DNA from: Embleya hyalina
GTDB lineage: Bacteria; Actinomycetota; Actinomycetes; Streptomycetales; Streptomycetaceae
Direction: 5' to 3'
Assembly (NCBI RefSeq): GCF_003967355.1
Contig: NZ_BIFH01000013.1
Coordinates: 802,651 to 866,650, forward strand
Length of the DNA stretch: 64,000 bases
Part shown: piece after piece, positions 1 to 8,663 of the stretch
Layout of the letters: each line of letters begins with the position of its first letter
How positions within the stretch are numbered: the first letter of the stretch is position 1
Notes under the pieces: generated by a model
Database searches by the model: none
What the model was told of the DNA's origin: nothing
Seen by the model: only the letters and a program-made list of their open reading frames with translations
Program-made: the position numbers and the translations under genes

Positions 1-922
1 GCCGTCGGTCGGTGACGACAACGCCGGGGAAGGCCGTGGCGATGCGGACCAGGACTTCCTCCAGGTGGTCGAACGAACGCAGGTCGACGATCACGGCGAG
101 ATTGCTCGGGCCGGCCACGGCCGCGCACATCCGCGTCTCCGGCCGGCTCGCCATCCGGTGTCCCACCGTCCGCAGGTCGATGTCGGGGACGGCCAACCAC
201 AACAACGCCGTCGTGTGCCATCCGGCGAGTGCCCGGGCGACGTCGCAGCGGTAGACGATGTCGCCGTTGCGCCGGAGCCGGCCGAGTCGGCGCCGCACGG
301 CGTTCGGTGTGGTGTCGAGTTCTTCGGCGAGATCGGTATAGGTACGCCGCCCGTCGTGGCCGAGGGCGAGGAACAACGCCCGGTCCCGGGGGCCGAACGG
401 GCGCATTTCCCGAGGCGGCGGACCGAGGGTCTCGCGGATCCGCTCGGCCTGCGCGCGGTTCAGCACGCCCAGGCGCCACGTCATTCCGCCGAAGAGGCCG
501 CCGAACACGTGGCTGCGCATCCGGATCACGTAGGGCGGCAGGGGCAATCCGTTCAGCAGGACACGCGTCGTGGCGGCCAGACTCGGGGCGACGATGTTCG
601 CGAACACCTGGTACTCGCCGCTGGTGATGCCCACCGTGCCGACATGGGGCAGTCTCGCCAGGTGGCTCGCGAGCGCCGTCTCCGTACCGGGAGCGCAGGC
701 CCACTCCACGATCGCCCCGCGAGCGCGCGCGTCGCCGTGCGCGACACTCACCCACGCGGCACCGTCGTCCACGAGCCGCCGCCATCGACGGGCCAGGGTG
801 ATCGGAGCGGGCCCGAGCACATCGGCGAGCTTCGTCCAACTCGCCCTCGGGTTGATCTGAAGGGCGTCCACCAGGGCGAGATCGGTCTCGTCGAGCACGC
901 CGGCCTCGATGTCGGTTCTCAT
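1..922 (-). CDS. Lrp/AsnC two-domain transcriptional regulator (3' end off window)
   Basis: Reading leftward from an ATG at 922 the frame stays open to the window edge, giving 307 residues with the C-terminus missing. It holds two AsnC-type helix-turn-helix modules, around residues 10-55 (starting DETDLALVDALQINPRASW) and 178-222 (RTYTDLAEELDTTPNAVRRR), each followed by a ligand-binding-like alpha/beta segment. This tandem arrangement is common in actinomycetes, where such proteins act as amino-acid- or peptide-responsive DNA-binding regulators. It is divergent from the M81 peptidase gene, so it probably controls the adjacent peptide-use genes. No strong ribosome binding site precedes the ATG; a GACCCG-TT-CGGGTC inverted repeat lies just upstream. 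The family is clear; the effector is unknown. Confidence 0.88.
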   Translation of the reverse strand, partial: MRTDIEAGVLDETDLALVDALQINPRASWTKLADVLGPAPITLARRWRRLVDDGAAWVSVAHGDARARGAIVEWACAPGTETALASHLARLPHVGTVGITSGEYQVFANIVAPSLAATTRVLLNGLPLPPYVIRMRSHVFGGLFGGMTWRLGVLNRAQAERIRETLGPPPREMRPFGPRDRALFLALGHDGRRTYTDLAEELDTTPNAVRRRLGRLRRNGDIVYRCDVARALAGWHTTALLWLAVPDIDLRTVGHRMASRPETRMCAAVAGPSNLAVIVDLRSFDHLEEVLVRIATAFPGVVVTDRR

Positions 923-928
923 CGTTCG

Positions 929-942
929 GACCCGTTCGGGTC
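929..942. promoter_or_regulatory. Inverted repeat upstream of Lrp gene (possible operator)
   Basis: GACCCG-TT-CGGGTC is a perfect 6+6 inverted repeat lying 7-20 bp upstream of the regulator start and about 90 bp upstream of the divergent peptidase gene. The position suits autoregulation, but this is inferred from placement alone. Confidence 0.35.
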
Positions 943-1028
943 GCCGACATCCTTCACGGCGCGCTTCGTGTCGGGCATCATCCGTCGTTGTCCGAGTCGG
1001 GTCCGGCATCGCGTCCAGACTGCCGAAG

Positions 1029-2507
1029 GTGCGCATCATGACCGCTGGGTTCCAGCACGAGACGAACACCTTCGCCGTGACACCGGCGACCTACGACAGC
1101 TTCGTCCGCGGTGAGGGGTTTCCCGCCCTGCGCCGGGGCGAGGCAATCCACGAGTTGGCGGACGTCGACATCGCGATGGGCGGCTTCCTCACCGCGATGC
1201 GGGCGTACGACCGCGACATCGTGCCCGTGATCTGGGCGGGAGCCTGCCCGTCCGGACGGGTCACGAGCGATGCCTACGAACGCATCGCCGGCGAGATCCT
1301 CGACGCGGCGCGGACGGTCCGGCCGGACGCGATCTACCTCGACCTGCACGGCGCGATGGCGACCGAGCACCACGACGACGGCGAGGGCGAACTGCTCACC
1401 CGACTGCGCGCGATCGTCGGGAGTACCGTCCCGATCGTGGTGAGTCTGGATCTGCACGCCAACGTCACCGAGCGCATGATGTCCTCGATGGACGCCGCGG
1501 TGGGGCTGCGTACCTACCCGCACGTCGACATGGCCCGGGCGGGCCGCCGGGCCGCCGCGTTGCTGCTGCGGTTGTGCTCCGGGGAGCGGCTGCACCGGCA
1601 ATGGCGGCGGATTCCCTTCCTCGTTCCGGTCAACAGTGGTTGCACCGACCTGGAACCCGCCCGAGGCATCCACGACCGCCTCGCCCGGGCGGACGAGGAC
1701 GGCGCCTGCCTGTCCTTCGCCGCGGGCTTTCCGGCCACGGATTTCCCCGAATGCGGCCCGGTCGCATGGGGATACGGGGCCGACGCCGACGTGTTGCGGA
1801 GCGCGCTCGACACGCTGTACGGCGACATCGTGCGACGGGAGGCCGACTGGCGGGTCGACGTCCTGTCGCCCGAGGCGGCGATCGCCGCCGCGAGCCGGAT
1901 GGCCGATGGCGCCGCCCGTCCCGTGGTGATCGCCGATACCCAGGACAATCCCGGCGCCGGCGGCGACGCCCGCACGACCGGCATGCTTCGCGCACTGGTC
2001 GACGCCCGCGAGTGCGCCGCCGTGGCCGCGATCCTGGACCCCGTCGCGGCGGCGGCGGCGCATGCCGCCGGAACGGGCGCGAGCCTCGACCTCGCGCTCG
2101 GCGGGCACCCCGGCATCCGCGGTGCGGAGCCGTTCGAGGGCACGTTCGCGGTCGAGCACCTCTCCGCCGGTCGATGCCGCGTCGAGGGCCCGATGATGCA
2201 CGGTACCGAGATCGACTTCGGCCCGAGCGCGTGCCTGCGCATCGGAGAGGTACGCGTCGCGGTGACGAGCCGGAAGGTACAGGTCATCGACCGAGCCCAA
2301 CTCCGAGCGCTCGGCATCCACGCCGAACGGGAACGGATCATCGTGCTCAAGAGCTCGGTGCACTTCCGCGCCGACTTCGCGCCCGGCGCCGAGGCCGTAC
2401 TCGTCGCCGCGGCCCCCGGGCCGGTACCCGCGGATCCGGCCGACCTTCCCTGGCGACGGCTGCGACCGGGCCTGCGAACGAGCCCCCTCGGCCCGACCGT
2501 GCCCTGA
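1029..2507 (+). CDS. M81 family metallopeptidase (MlrC-like)
   Basis: A 492-residue protein of the MlrC/M81 family, named for the Sphingomonas enzyme that finishes microcystin degradation and thought to cleave small or unusual peptides using zinc. The family signatures are visible: AGFQHETNTF near the N-terminus, YLDLHGAMATEH, VVSLDLHANVTERM, RTYPHVDMA, and the C-terminal-domain motif ADTQDNPGAGGDA around residue 305. The GTG at 1029 keeps the conserved first beta-strand (VRI). The ATG at 1038 has GAAGG at good spacing and is a real alternative. The gene is followed by an amidohydrolase on the same strand and faces a peptide ABC transporter operon, which supports a role in intracellular hydrolysis of imported peptides. 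The natural substrate cannot be told from the sequence. Confidence 0.9.
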   Translation: MRIMTAGFQHETNTFAVTPATYDSFVRGEGFPALRRGEAIHELADVDIAMGGFLTAMRAYDRDIVPVIWAGACPSGRVTSDAYERIAGEILDAARTVRPDAIYLDLHGAMATEHHDDGEGELLTRLRAIVGSTVPIVVSLDLHANVTERMMSSMDAAVGLRTYPHVDMARAGRRAAALLLRLCSGERLHRQWRRIPFLVPVNSGCTDLEPARGIHDRLARADEDGACLSFAAGFPATDFPECGPVAWGYGADADVLRSALDTLYGDIVRREADWRVDVLSPEAAIAAASRMADGAARPVVIADTQDNPGAGGDARTTGMLRALVDARECAAVAAILDPVAAAAAHAAGTGASLDLALGGHPGIRGAEPFEGTFAVEHLSAGRCRVEGPMMHGTEIDFGPSACLRIGEVRVAVTSRKVQVIDRAQLRALGIHAERERIIVLKSSVHFRADFAPGAEAVLVAAAPGPVPADPADLPWRRLRPGLRTSPLGPTVP

Positions 2508-2688
2508 GCCCCCACGACCGCCTCGATGTCCGCCGCCGAACGGCCGGGGCTCCCGCGCCCGAGGAGTCGTCGTGCGGATCGCCCGCTCGATCGGCCCCCG
2601 GTCCTCGACTCGCCCACATCCTCCGCGACACGTCACGACGCCCACGCCCACACCCGCCGCGCACCGGCACCGAACAAGGGACACTCCC

Positions 2689-3942
2689 ATGACCACCGAC
2701 CTTCCCTCCACCGTCCCCCTCCTTCTGCGCAACGCCCGTATCCTCGACCCGGTTTCCGGCGTGTACACCGAGGGCGACCTGCTCGCCGCGGACGGACGGA
2801 TCGTCGAGTGCGGCACCCGGCCGACCGCCCCTCGGCGCGCCGAGACGCGCGACCTGCGCGGTGCCTACGTCCTGCCGGGTCTCATCGACGCACACGTCCA
2901 CGTCACCGCCATCACCGCCGATCTCGCGTCGATCTCCACCACGTCCCCCATGTACGTCGCCGCGCACACCATCGCGATCATGGGCGGCATGCTCGACCGC
3001 GGCTTCACCACCGTGCGCGACATGGGCGGCGCCGACCACGGCATCGCCGCCGCCCAGGCCGAGGGCACCGTACGCGGCCCCCGACTGGCCTTCGGCGGCC
3101 GGGCGTTGTCCCAGACCGGCGGCCACGGCGACTATCGCGGCCCGGGTGCGCACGTCCGCGACGACCACCCGTGCTGCGGCGCCGACTCGCGCGTCGTCGA
3201 CGGCGTGGACGCGATCCGCGCCGCCGCCCGCGACGAGTTGCGCAAGGGCGGCGACCACCTCAAGGTGATGGCCTCCGGCGGCGTCGCCTCGCCCACCGAC
3301 CGGATCGACTCCACCCAGTACTCCATGGACGAACTGCGCGCCGCCGTCGAGGAGGCCGAAGCCTTCAACCGCTACGTCGCCGCCCACGCCTACCACGCCC
3401 GCGCCGTCGATCGCGCGCTGGAGGCGGGCGTGCGGTCCATCGAACACGGCAATCTGATCGACGACGGCAGCGTTCGTCTCCTCGTCGAGCACGACGCCTT
3501 CCTGGTTCCCACGTTGGTCACCTACTGGGCGCTGGCGAAGGAGGGCCGCGACTTCGGCCTTCCCGAAGGCAGCCGCCGCAAGGTGGACGAGGTCCTGGAC
3601 GCGGGCCTCGTCGCCCTGGAACGTGCGCACCGCGGCGGCGTCACCCTCGTCTACGGTTCCGACCTTCTCGGCGGCATGCACCGCCACCAGAACGAGGAGT
3701 TCCGCATCCGGGCCCGGGTCCAGCGGCCCATCGACGTCATCCGCTCCACCACCACCCACGCGGCACGGCTGCTCCGCCGGCAGGGCGACATCGGCACCCT
3801 CGAGGTCGGTGCCCGCGCCGACCTCGTCGTCCTGGACGCCGACCCCCTGGAGGACCTCACGCTCCTGGCCGAGCCCGACGTGCACATGCCCCTGGTCGTC
3901 CAGGCCGGAGCCGTCGTCCGGGACGGGCGGCGATCCATCTGA
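2689..3942 (+). CDS. Metal-dependent amidohydrolase, prolidase/Xaa-dipeptidase-like
   Basis: A 417-residue amidohydrolase-superfamily enzyme. Visible metal-site elements are DAHVH (His69 and His71), the lysine of DHLKVMASGG near residue 191 (the carboxylated lysine in binuclear members), histidines in AAHAYHARA and SIEHGN, and the aspartate of YGSDLLGG near residue 325. The K-bearing motif and overall length match the subgroup that includes Caulobacter and Sargasso Sea Xaa-Pro and Xaa-Arg carboxypeptidases, so peptide or N-acyl amino acid hydrolysis is likely. The ATG at 2689 is preceded by AAGGGA. The gene lies 181 bp after the M81 peptidase and probably belongs to the same unit. Its stop codon forms the base of a terminator hairpin shared with the converging serine hydrolase gene. 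Confidence 0.86.
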   Translation: MTTDLPSTVPLLLRNARILDPVSGVYTEGDLLAADGRIVECGTRPTAPRRAETRDLRGAYVLPGLIDAHVHVTAITADLASISTTSPMYVAAHTIAIMGGMLDRGFTTVRDMGGADHGIAAAQAEGTVRGPRLAFGGRALSQTGGHGDYRGPGAHVRDDHPCCGADSRVVDGVDAIRAAARDELRKGGDHLKVMASGGVASPTDRIDSTQYSMDELRAAVEEAEAFNRYVAAHAYHARAVDRALEAGVRSIEHGNLIDDGSVRLLVEHDAFLVPTLVTYWALAKEGRDFGLPEGSRRKVDEVLDAGLVALERAHRGGVTLVYGSDLLGGMHRHQNEEFRIRARVQRPIDVIRSTTTHAARLLRRQGDIGTLEVGARADLVVLDADPLEDLTLLAEPDVHMPLVVQAGAVVRDGRRSI

Positions 3943-3969
3943 CCCGGCCGGCGACATCCCGCCGGGTCA
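3940..3969. terminator. Bidirectional terminator built from two stop codons
   Basis: A hairpin with 9-bp perfect arms TGACCCGGC (3940-3948) and GCCGGGTCA (3961-3969) and a 12-nt loop. The first three bases of each arm are the stop codons of the converging amidohydrolase (+) and serine hydrolase (-). There is no T-tract, as is usual for this group. Confidence 0.7.
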
Positions 3970-5367
3970 GCCCACCTTCGGTGTGGCGCGGACACCGGCG
4001 TGCATGTAGGGGGAGCCGTCGGCGAGCCGGTAGAACGTCACCGCCGTCCAGTCGCGAAGGCCGGGGAAACGCGTCGCGTACACGTCGCCTCCCACCGACC
4101 GCAGTTCGGACTCGACCACCGGCGTCTCCTGCCTGCCCATGGCGAGCCCGTTGGTGACGGTGGTGCGCAGGGTGAGGGCTCCGTCGTTCTCCACCACCTC
4201 CATGCGGACCGCCTCGCGCTCGTACACGCCGAGGTGGTCGGCCGCGTCGGCGGGCAGCGGGCCGTCGGACGGCTCGAGCGGAGGGGGGACCCGCACACCG
4301 GCGAGGGCATCGACGATCTCGCCGAACAGGTCGCCGTAGAGAGCCCTGCCGTCACCGCCGTTGGTGAGCAGGCACACGGCGAGGTCGGCGTCGGGAAGAA
4401 CACGCAGGAACGCGGACTGGCCGAGGGTGGCGCCGTCGTGGCCGTACAGGCGCTGCCCGTCCCAGCCCATCAGGATCCAGCCCAGGCCCCACGAGTCGCC
4501 CAGGGTGTGCCCGTTGGGCAGGTCTATCTGCTTCTCGCGCATCAGCCGGGCGCCGGCGGCGGACAGGACGCGCGTGCCGTCGGCGGTGACACCGTCGTTC
4601 AGGTGCAGTCGGGCGAAGGCCAGGACCTCGCGTGGGGTCGAGCAGATCAGGCCGGCCGGGCCGGCGCTGCGCACGAGGCCCCACTGCGGGACGCCCGTGC
4701 GGTCGTCGCCCGTGCCGGTGTGCCCGATCGCGGTCCGAAAGCGCAGCGCGTCCTCGGGCAGGGTGACGGTGTGGGTGAGGCCGAGCGGCTCGTACAGGCG
4801 CTCGCGCATCGCGTCGTCCCACCTGTCGCCGGTGATCCGCTCGATGACGCGGCCGACCAGGTTGAAACCGGCGTTGCAGTACGACATGGTCGCGCCGAGC
4901 GGGTGGTTCACGCCGACACCGGCGAGTCGTTCGGTGTACTTCTCCAGACAGTCGTCGCCTCGGCCGGTGTCGACGAAGAAGTCGCCGTCGATGCCGCTGG
5001 TGTGGCTCAGCAGGTGCCGCAGCGTGACACCGCGCGTGAGATCGTCGTCGATCAGGCGCAGTTCGGGCAGCACCTCGAGGATCGGTTCGTCCAGACCCAG
5101 GGCGCCCTCGTCGACCAGGCCCATCGCCACGGTCGCCGTCCACACCTTGGTGATCGATCCGATCTGGAAGAGCGTGTCGGTGGTGGCCTCGATCCTCGCG
5201 TCGAGGTTGGCGAACCCGGTGGCGGCCTCGGTGACGGTTCCGCCGTGCAGGATGCCCAGGCTCGCGCCCGGCACGCCGTGCCGGGTGGCCGTCTCGTCGA
5301 GGCGGGCCTGCCAGTGCGCGGCGTCCAGGGGGCCGACGGGGGTGGTGGGGGTGGTCCGGATGCTCAT
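3967..5367 (-). CDS. Serine hydrolase, beta-lactamase/D-aminopeptidase (S12) family
   Basis: A 466-residue enzyme of the class C beta-lactamase-like fold. The nucleophile motif SITK is at residues 71-74, SYCN with the Tyr of the YxN motif is near 173, and YGHDG near 318 takes the place of the KTG/HxG triad. A C-terminal beta-rich extension follows (about residues 365-466), as in D-aminopeptidases and EstB-type esterases. There is no signal peptide, so it should be cytoplasmic. The ATG at 5367 has GAGGAGAG upstream. It is the last gene on the strand that carries the peptide importer, 91 bp after the permease-ATPase fusion, which suggests it acts on imported peptides, perhaps D-residue-containing or beta-lactam-like ones. 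That substrate is an inference. Confidence 0.86.
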   Translation of the reverse strand: MSIRTTPTTPVGPLDAAHWQARLDETATRHGVPGASLGILHGGTVTEAATGFANLDARIEATTDTLFQIGSITKVWTATVAMGLVDEGALGLDEPILEVLPELRLIDDDLTRGVTLRHLLSHTSGIDGDFFVDTGRGDDCLEKYTERLAGVGVNHPLGATMSYCNAGFNLVGRVIERITGDRWDDAMRERLYEPLGLTHTVTLPEDALRFRTAIGHTGTGDDRTGVPQWGLVRSAGPAGLICSTPREVLAFARLHLNDGVTADGTRVLSAAGARLMREKQIDLPNGHTLGDSWGLGWILMGWDGQRLYGHDGATLGQSAFLRVLPDADLAVCLLTNGGDGRALYGDLFGEIVDALAGVRVPPPLEPSDGPLPADAADHLGVYEREAVRMEVVENDGALTLRTTVTNGLAMGRQETPVVESELRSVGGDVYATRFPGLRDWTAVTFYRLADGSPYMHAGVRATPKVG

Positions 5368-5458
5368 GCGTCTCTCCTCGTTCGGTGCGCGGGCAGTGGT
5401 TCGGGGATCGATCCGGGTTCGCGAGCGCACGGCGGTACGGGTGCGCCCGGTCGGCGGC

Positions 5459-7360
5459 TCACGGGGATTTCGTCTTCTCCTCGGCCGGCGTGGTGACCGG
5501 ATGCCAGCAGGCGACCCGCCGCCGGGTGTCGGTCCCTCGCAGTACCGGCTCCTCCGTGCGGCAGCGGTCGGTCGCGAACTCGCAGCGCGGCGCGAAGGGG
5601 CAGCCGGACGTGTCCTCGCCGGGCGCGGGCGGGCGCCCGGGGATGGTCACGAGGGGCAGTCGGCGGTCGGTCCTCATGTCGGGCACGGCGCCGATCAGCG
5701 CACGGGTGTACGGATGCGCCGTGCCGGTGACCAGGTCGCTCGTCGGCAGTTCCTCGACCACTCGTCCGGCGTACATCACCACCACGCGCTCGCAGACCTG
5801 GGATACGACGGCGATGTCGTGCGAGATCATCAACACGGCGGCACCCGACGTCTCGCGCACGTCCCGCAGCAGGGCGAGCACCTGTGCCTGCACCGTCACG
5901 TCGAGCGCGGTGGTGGGTTCGTCGGCGATGACGAGCCGGGGCTCGCCCATCAGGCCCATGGCGATCATCGTGCGTTGCCGCATGCCTCCGGAGAATTCGC
6001 CCGGGTGCATGCCCGATCGGTGTTCGGGGTCGGGGATGCGCACCGCGCGGAGCCGGTCCACGGCCCGCTTCATGGCCTGGGTCCGGTTGTGGCCGAGGTG
6101 CACCTCGGCCACCTCGGAAAGCTGCCTGCCGATGGTGAGGGCCGGGTTGAGGGAGGCCATCGGGTCCTGGAACACCATCGCGAGCGATGTGCCGAGCCCG
6201 GTGTTCGCCGTCGGGTCGACACCGTCGAACGTGATCGAGCGGGCGGTGACCCGCGCCGGATACGGGACCAGGCCCGCGACGGCCAGCGCGGTCAGGCTCT
6301 TGCCGGAGCCCGACTCTCCCACGATGCCGACCGCCTCGCCCGGCGCGACCGACAACGAGACGTCGCGCACCGCCACATGGCCGCCGGGGAACGTCACCCG
6401 CAGACGGTCCACGTCCAGCAGGGGAGCGGGTTCGCCATCGTCGGCGCCCGCGCCGCCGGCGGCCGTGACACTCGTGGTGCCGGCCGGCGTCGGCGCGAGG
6501 GCCCGGCGGTCGCGGTCGGGCGTCGGTCGCAGCCCGCGCCGGCCGCCGGCCTGCGACAGCACCTCGCCCACCAGGTTGAACGCGAGCCCGGTCAGCACGA
6601 TCGCCACGGCCGGTCCCACCGCCGACTCCGGGTGTGTGTAGACGCGGTTGAGCTGCTCGTTGAGCAGTCGGCCCCAGTCGTAGTCCGGGGCCTGTACGCC
6701 CATGCCGAGGAACGACAGACCGGAGAACGCGAGGAGGACGCCGGCGCCGGTCTGGAGGAGGAACAGTGAGATGGGCTCGGCGATGTTGGGCAGGATGTGC
6801 CGCACGATCAGCCGGAAGCGACCCACGCCGAGGATGCGCGCCGCGGACACGTAGTCGGCGCCCGCCACCGATGCCGCGAGGTTCTGGACCAGCCGGGCGA
6901 ACGTCGGCACGATGCCGATACCGATGGCCAACACCGCGCCGTATGTGCCCACGCCGAAGACGACCGCGAGGAACAGCACGAACAGCAGTGTGGGGAACGC
7001 GATGAGCAGGTTGACCAGGGCGGTGACCAGGCGGGCGGCGCGGGCGCCCAGTACGGTCGGCAGGGTGCCGAGCACGAACCCGCCGACGGCGCCGATCACC
7101 GTGGCGAAGAGGGTCAGTTCGAGGGTCAGGCGGGTCGCCACGAGCATGCGCGCGGCGATGTCACGGCCCAGGGCGTCGGTGCCGAACCAGTGCTCGGCGC
7201 TGCCGCGTTGCCCGATCGCGGTGGTGTCGACGCGGTCGGCGGTGTCCTGCCAGAAGATCGGCCCGATGATCGCGACGACCAGCAGCGCGAACACGGCGAA
7301 CATCGCGACGACGCCGAGCGGCGTGCGCAGGGTGCGCCCCAGGCGTTGGGTGAACGACAC
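5459..7360 (-). CDS. Fused oligopeptide ABC permease (DppC-type) and ATPase (DppD-type)
   Basis: One 633-residue frame joins two proteins that are normally separate. Residues 1 to about 285 are a DppC/OppC permease with about six membrane segments and an EAA-like loop (AARILGVGRFRLIVRHILPN). After a proline- and arginine-rich linker (about 286-325), residues 330-630 are an ABC ATPase with Walker A GESGSGKS, Q-loop FQDPM, signature FSGGMRQR, Walker B LVIADEPT, and the oligopeptide C-terminal domain with cysteines near GCPFAPRC. The GTG start lies 2 bp after the stop of the partner permease. No DppF-like second ATPase is found in the locus, so the ATPase either homodimerises through this fusion or pairs with one encoded elsewhere. 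Codon use is uniform across the junction, which argues against a sequencing fusion. Confidence 0.92.
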   Translation of the reverse strand: MSFTQRLGRTLRTPLGVVAMFAVFALLVVAIIGPIFWQDTADRVDTTAIGQRGSAEHWFGTDALGRDIAARMLVATRLTLELTLFATVIGAVGGFVLGTLPTVLGARAARLVTALVNLLIAFPTLLFVLFLAVVFGVGTYGAVLAIGIGIVPTFARLVQNLAASVAGADYVSAARILGVGRFRLIVRHILPNIAEPISLFLLQTGAGVLLAFSGLSFLGMGVQAPDYDWGRLLNEQLNRVYTHPESAVGPAVAIVLTGLAFNLVGEVLSQAGGRRGLRPTPDRDRRALAPTPAGTTSVTAAGGAGADDGEPAPLLDVDRLRVTFPGGHVAVRDVSLSVAPGEAVGIVGESGSGKSLTALAVAGLVPYPARVTARSITFDGVDPTANTGLGTSLAMVFQDPMASLNPALTIGRQLSEVAEVHLGHNRTQAMKRAVDRLRAVRIPDPEHRSGMHPGEFSGGMRQRTMIAMGLMGEPRLVIADEPTTALDVTVQAQVLALLRDVRETSGAAVLMISHDIAVVSQVCERVVVMYAGRVVEELPTSDLVTGTAHPYTRALIGAVPDMRTDRRLPLVTIPGRPPAPGEDTSGCPFAPRCEFATDRCRTEEPVLRGTDTRRRVACWHPVTTPAEEKTKSP

Positions 7361-7362
7361 GG

Positions 7363-8334
7363 TCAGCTCTCCCGGATGGTGGAGTTCGGGTCGGTGACGG
7401 CGAGCAGGACGTCGACCGCGAAGTTGATCAGCAACGCGAGCGTGCCGTAGACGAGGACGATCCCCTGGACCAGCGGATAGTCCTTCTGGGTGATGGCCTG
7501 GACCATCGTCATGCCCAGGCCCGGCCAGGCGAAGACGTTCTCCACCAGGACGGTTCCGGTCAGCAGCCCCGCGAGCATCAGTCCGCCCAGGGTGAGCGAG
7601 GAGGTCAGCAGATTCGGCAGCGCGTGCCGCAGGTAGAGGATCCGCGTGGGCAGTCGCTTGGCGCGGGCGGTGCGCATGTAGTCCTCGTCGAGTACGCGCA
7701 GGGTCTCGACCCGCACGATGCGCGACAGCGCGGCCACCGGTCCGATGGCGAGCGCCAGCACCGGCAGCACGTAGGACTCGGGCCCCTCCTTCAGGGCCAC
7801 CGGGAGCCAGCCGAGCTGGGCTCCGAAGAGCGCGACCAGTCCCACCGCGAGCAGGAACTCGGGGAAGACGGCCACCACACTGGTGGTGCCGACGAAGGCG
7901 AGTTCCAGCCGTCGGCGGCGACCGTCACGGGTGAGGACTCCCGCCGCCATGCCCAGTGGGATCGCGACGACGATGGTGGTCGCGAACGCGATGGCGGCGA
8001 TCTGCATGGTCGAGGGCAGTCGGTCGGAGATGACGTCGGCGACCGGCATCTGGGCACCGATCGACTCGCCCAGATCACCGTGCAGGAGTCGAGTGAGGAA
8101 GCTCCCGAACTGGTCGGGCAGGGACCGGTCCAGGCCGAGCGCGTGTTCGCGTGCCTCGACCAGTTCGGGCGAGGCGGAGAGGCCGAGCGCGGCGCGTACC
8201 GGGTCGCCCGGTACCAGGTGGATCATCGCGAACGACGCCGTGACGAGCAGGGCGAGTGACACAGTCAGGCGACCGAGGCGCCGCAGTGTGAACGTCACCC
8301 ACGGGTTGTGCCGCGTATCGGTGAAGCTCTTCAA
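7363..8334 (-). CDS. Oligopeptide ABC transporter permease (DppB-type)
   Basis: A 323-residue inner-membrane permease of the DppB/OppB family: an N-terminal membrane helix, the periplasmic-type segment LVPGDPVRAALG typical of the family, and about five more helices, with the coupling loop in EDYMRTARAKRLPTRILYLRHALPN. The start is a TTG at 8334 with AAGGAG eight bases upstream; no better ATG or GTG lies nearby. It is followed after 2 bp by the permease-ATPase fusion, so the two are co-translated. It should form the translocation pore with the permease half of that fusion. Confidence 0.93.
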   Translation of the reverse strand: MKSFTDTRHNPWVTFTLRRLGRLTVSLALLVTASFAMIHLVPGDPVRAALGLSASPELVEAREHALGLDRSLPDQFGSFLTRLLHGDLGESIGAQMPVADVISDRLPSTMQIAAIAFATTIVVAIPLGMAAGVLTRDGRRRRLELAFVGTTSVVAVFPEFLLAVGLVALFGAQLGWLPVALKEGPESYVLPVLALAIGPVAALSRIVRVETLRVLDEDYMRTARAKRLPTRILYLRHALPNLLTSSLTLGGLMLAGLLTGTVLVENVFAWPGLGMTMVQAITQKDYPLVQGIVLVYGTLALLINFAVDVLLAVTDPNSTIRES

Positions 8335-8480
8335 TGGGAACTCCTTGACTCCCTACGGGAGATGGATCGCTCTCGGCGCGACGGGGCGGCCGAGGCATGG
8401 GGGCCGGGCGTCATCCCGTGCGCGGGGTGCGGGTAAATCGCCGCCGGATGGCCGGACTTCGGGCAGCGGCAGCGGACGGT

Positions 8481-8498
8481 GGTTCGCGGCCGCGAACC
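8481..8498. promoter_or_regulatory. Perfect 18-bp palindrome GGTTCGCGGCCGCGAACC
   Basis: A perfect, spacer-less palindrome about 150 bp upstream of the DppB-type gene. Its symmetry and position suggest a repressor site for an internal promoter, or an RNA stability hairpin. No cognate regulator can be assigned. Confidence 0.4.
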
Positions 8499-8603
8499 GG
8501 GACCATCCCTGGGTGCGGCGCCAAGTACCGTTGTTCTCACAGGTGTTGCATCGAGGTGCCCGGCACCGTCGCACCGGCTGTCCGGCGGCACTCCGGCATC
8601 GTG

Positions 8604-8623
8604 TCACCCGTCATGGCGGGTGA
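8604..8623 (-). terminator. Hairpin downstream of substrate-binding protein gene
   Basis: TCACCCG-TCATGG-CGGGTGA: 7-bp arms and a 6-nt loop about 40 bp beyond the stop of the binding-protein gene. It is a weak stem, probably an attenuator or mRNA 3'-end protector rather than a full terminator. Confidence 0.4.
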
Positions 8624-8663
8624 CCGCGCGGTGGCTCGACAGGCCTATCGCCGGGACGCGTGG

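Larger units (their letters stand above)
8335..8663. other. Intergenic gap inside transporter operon, with two palindromic elements
   Basis: About 330 bp separate the binding-protein gene from the first permease gene. The gap holds no convincing gene. It contains a perfect 18-bp palindrome at 8481-8498 and a hairpin at 8604-8623 just past the binding-protein stop. Such gaps often let binding-protein mRNA be more abundant than permease mRNA. Confidence 0.5.

Noticed and set aside
978-2816. 612-codon open frame on the minus strand
   Set aside because: It is the antisense of the M81 peptidase gene, which has full family motifs; the antisense product is Arg/Gly/His-rich with no domain.
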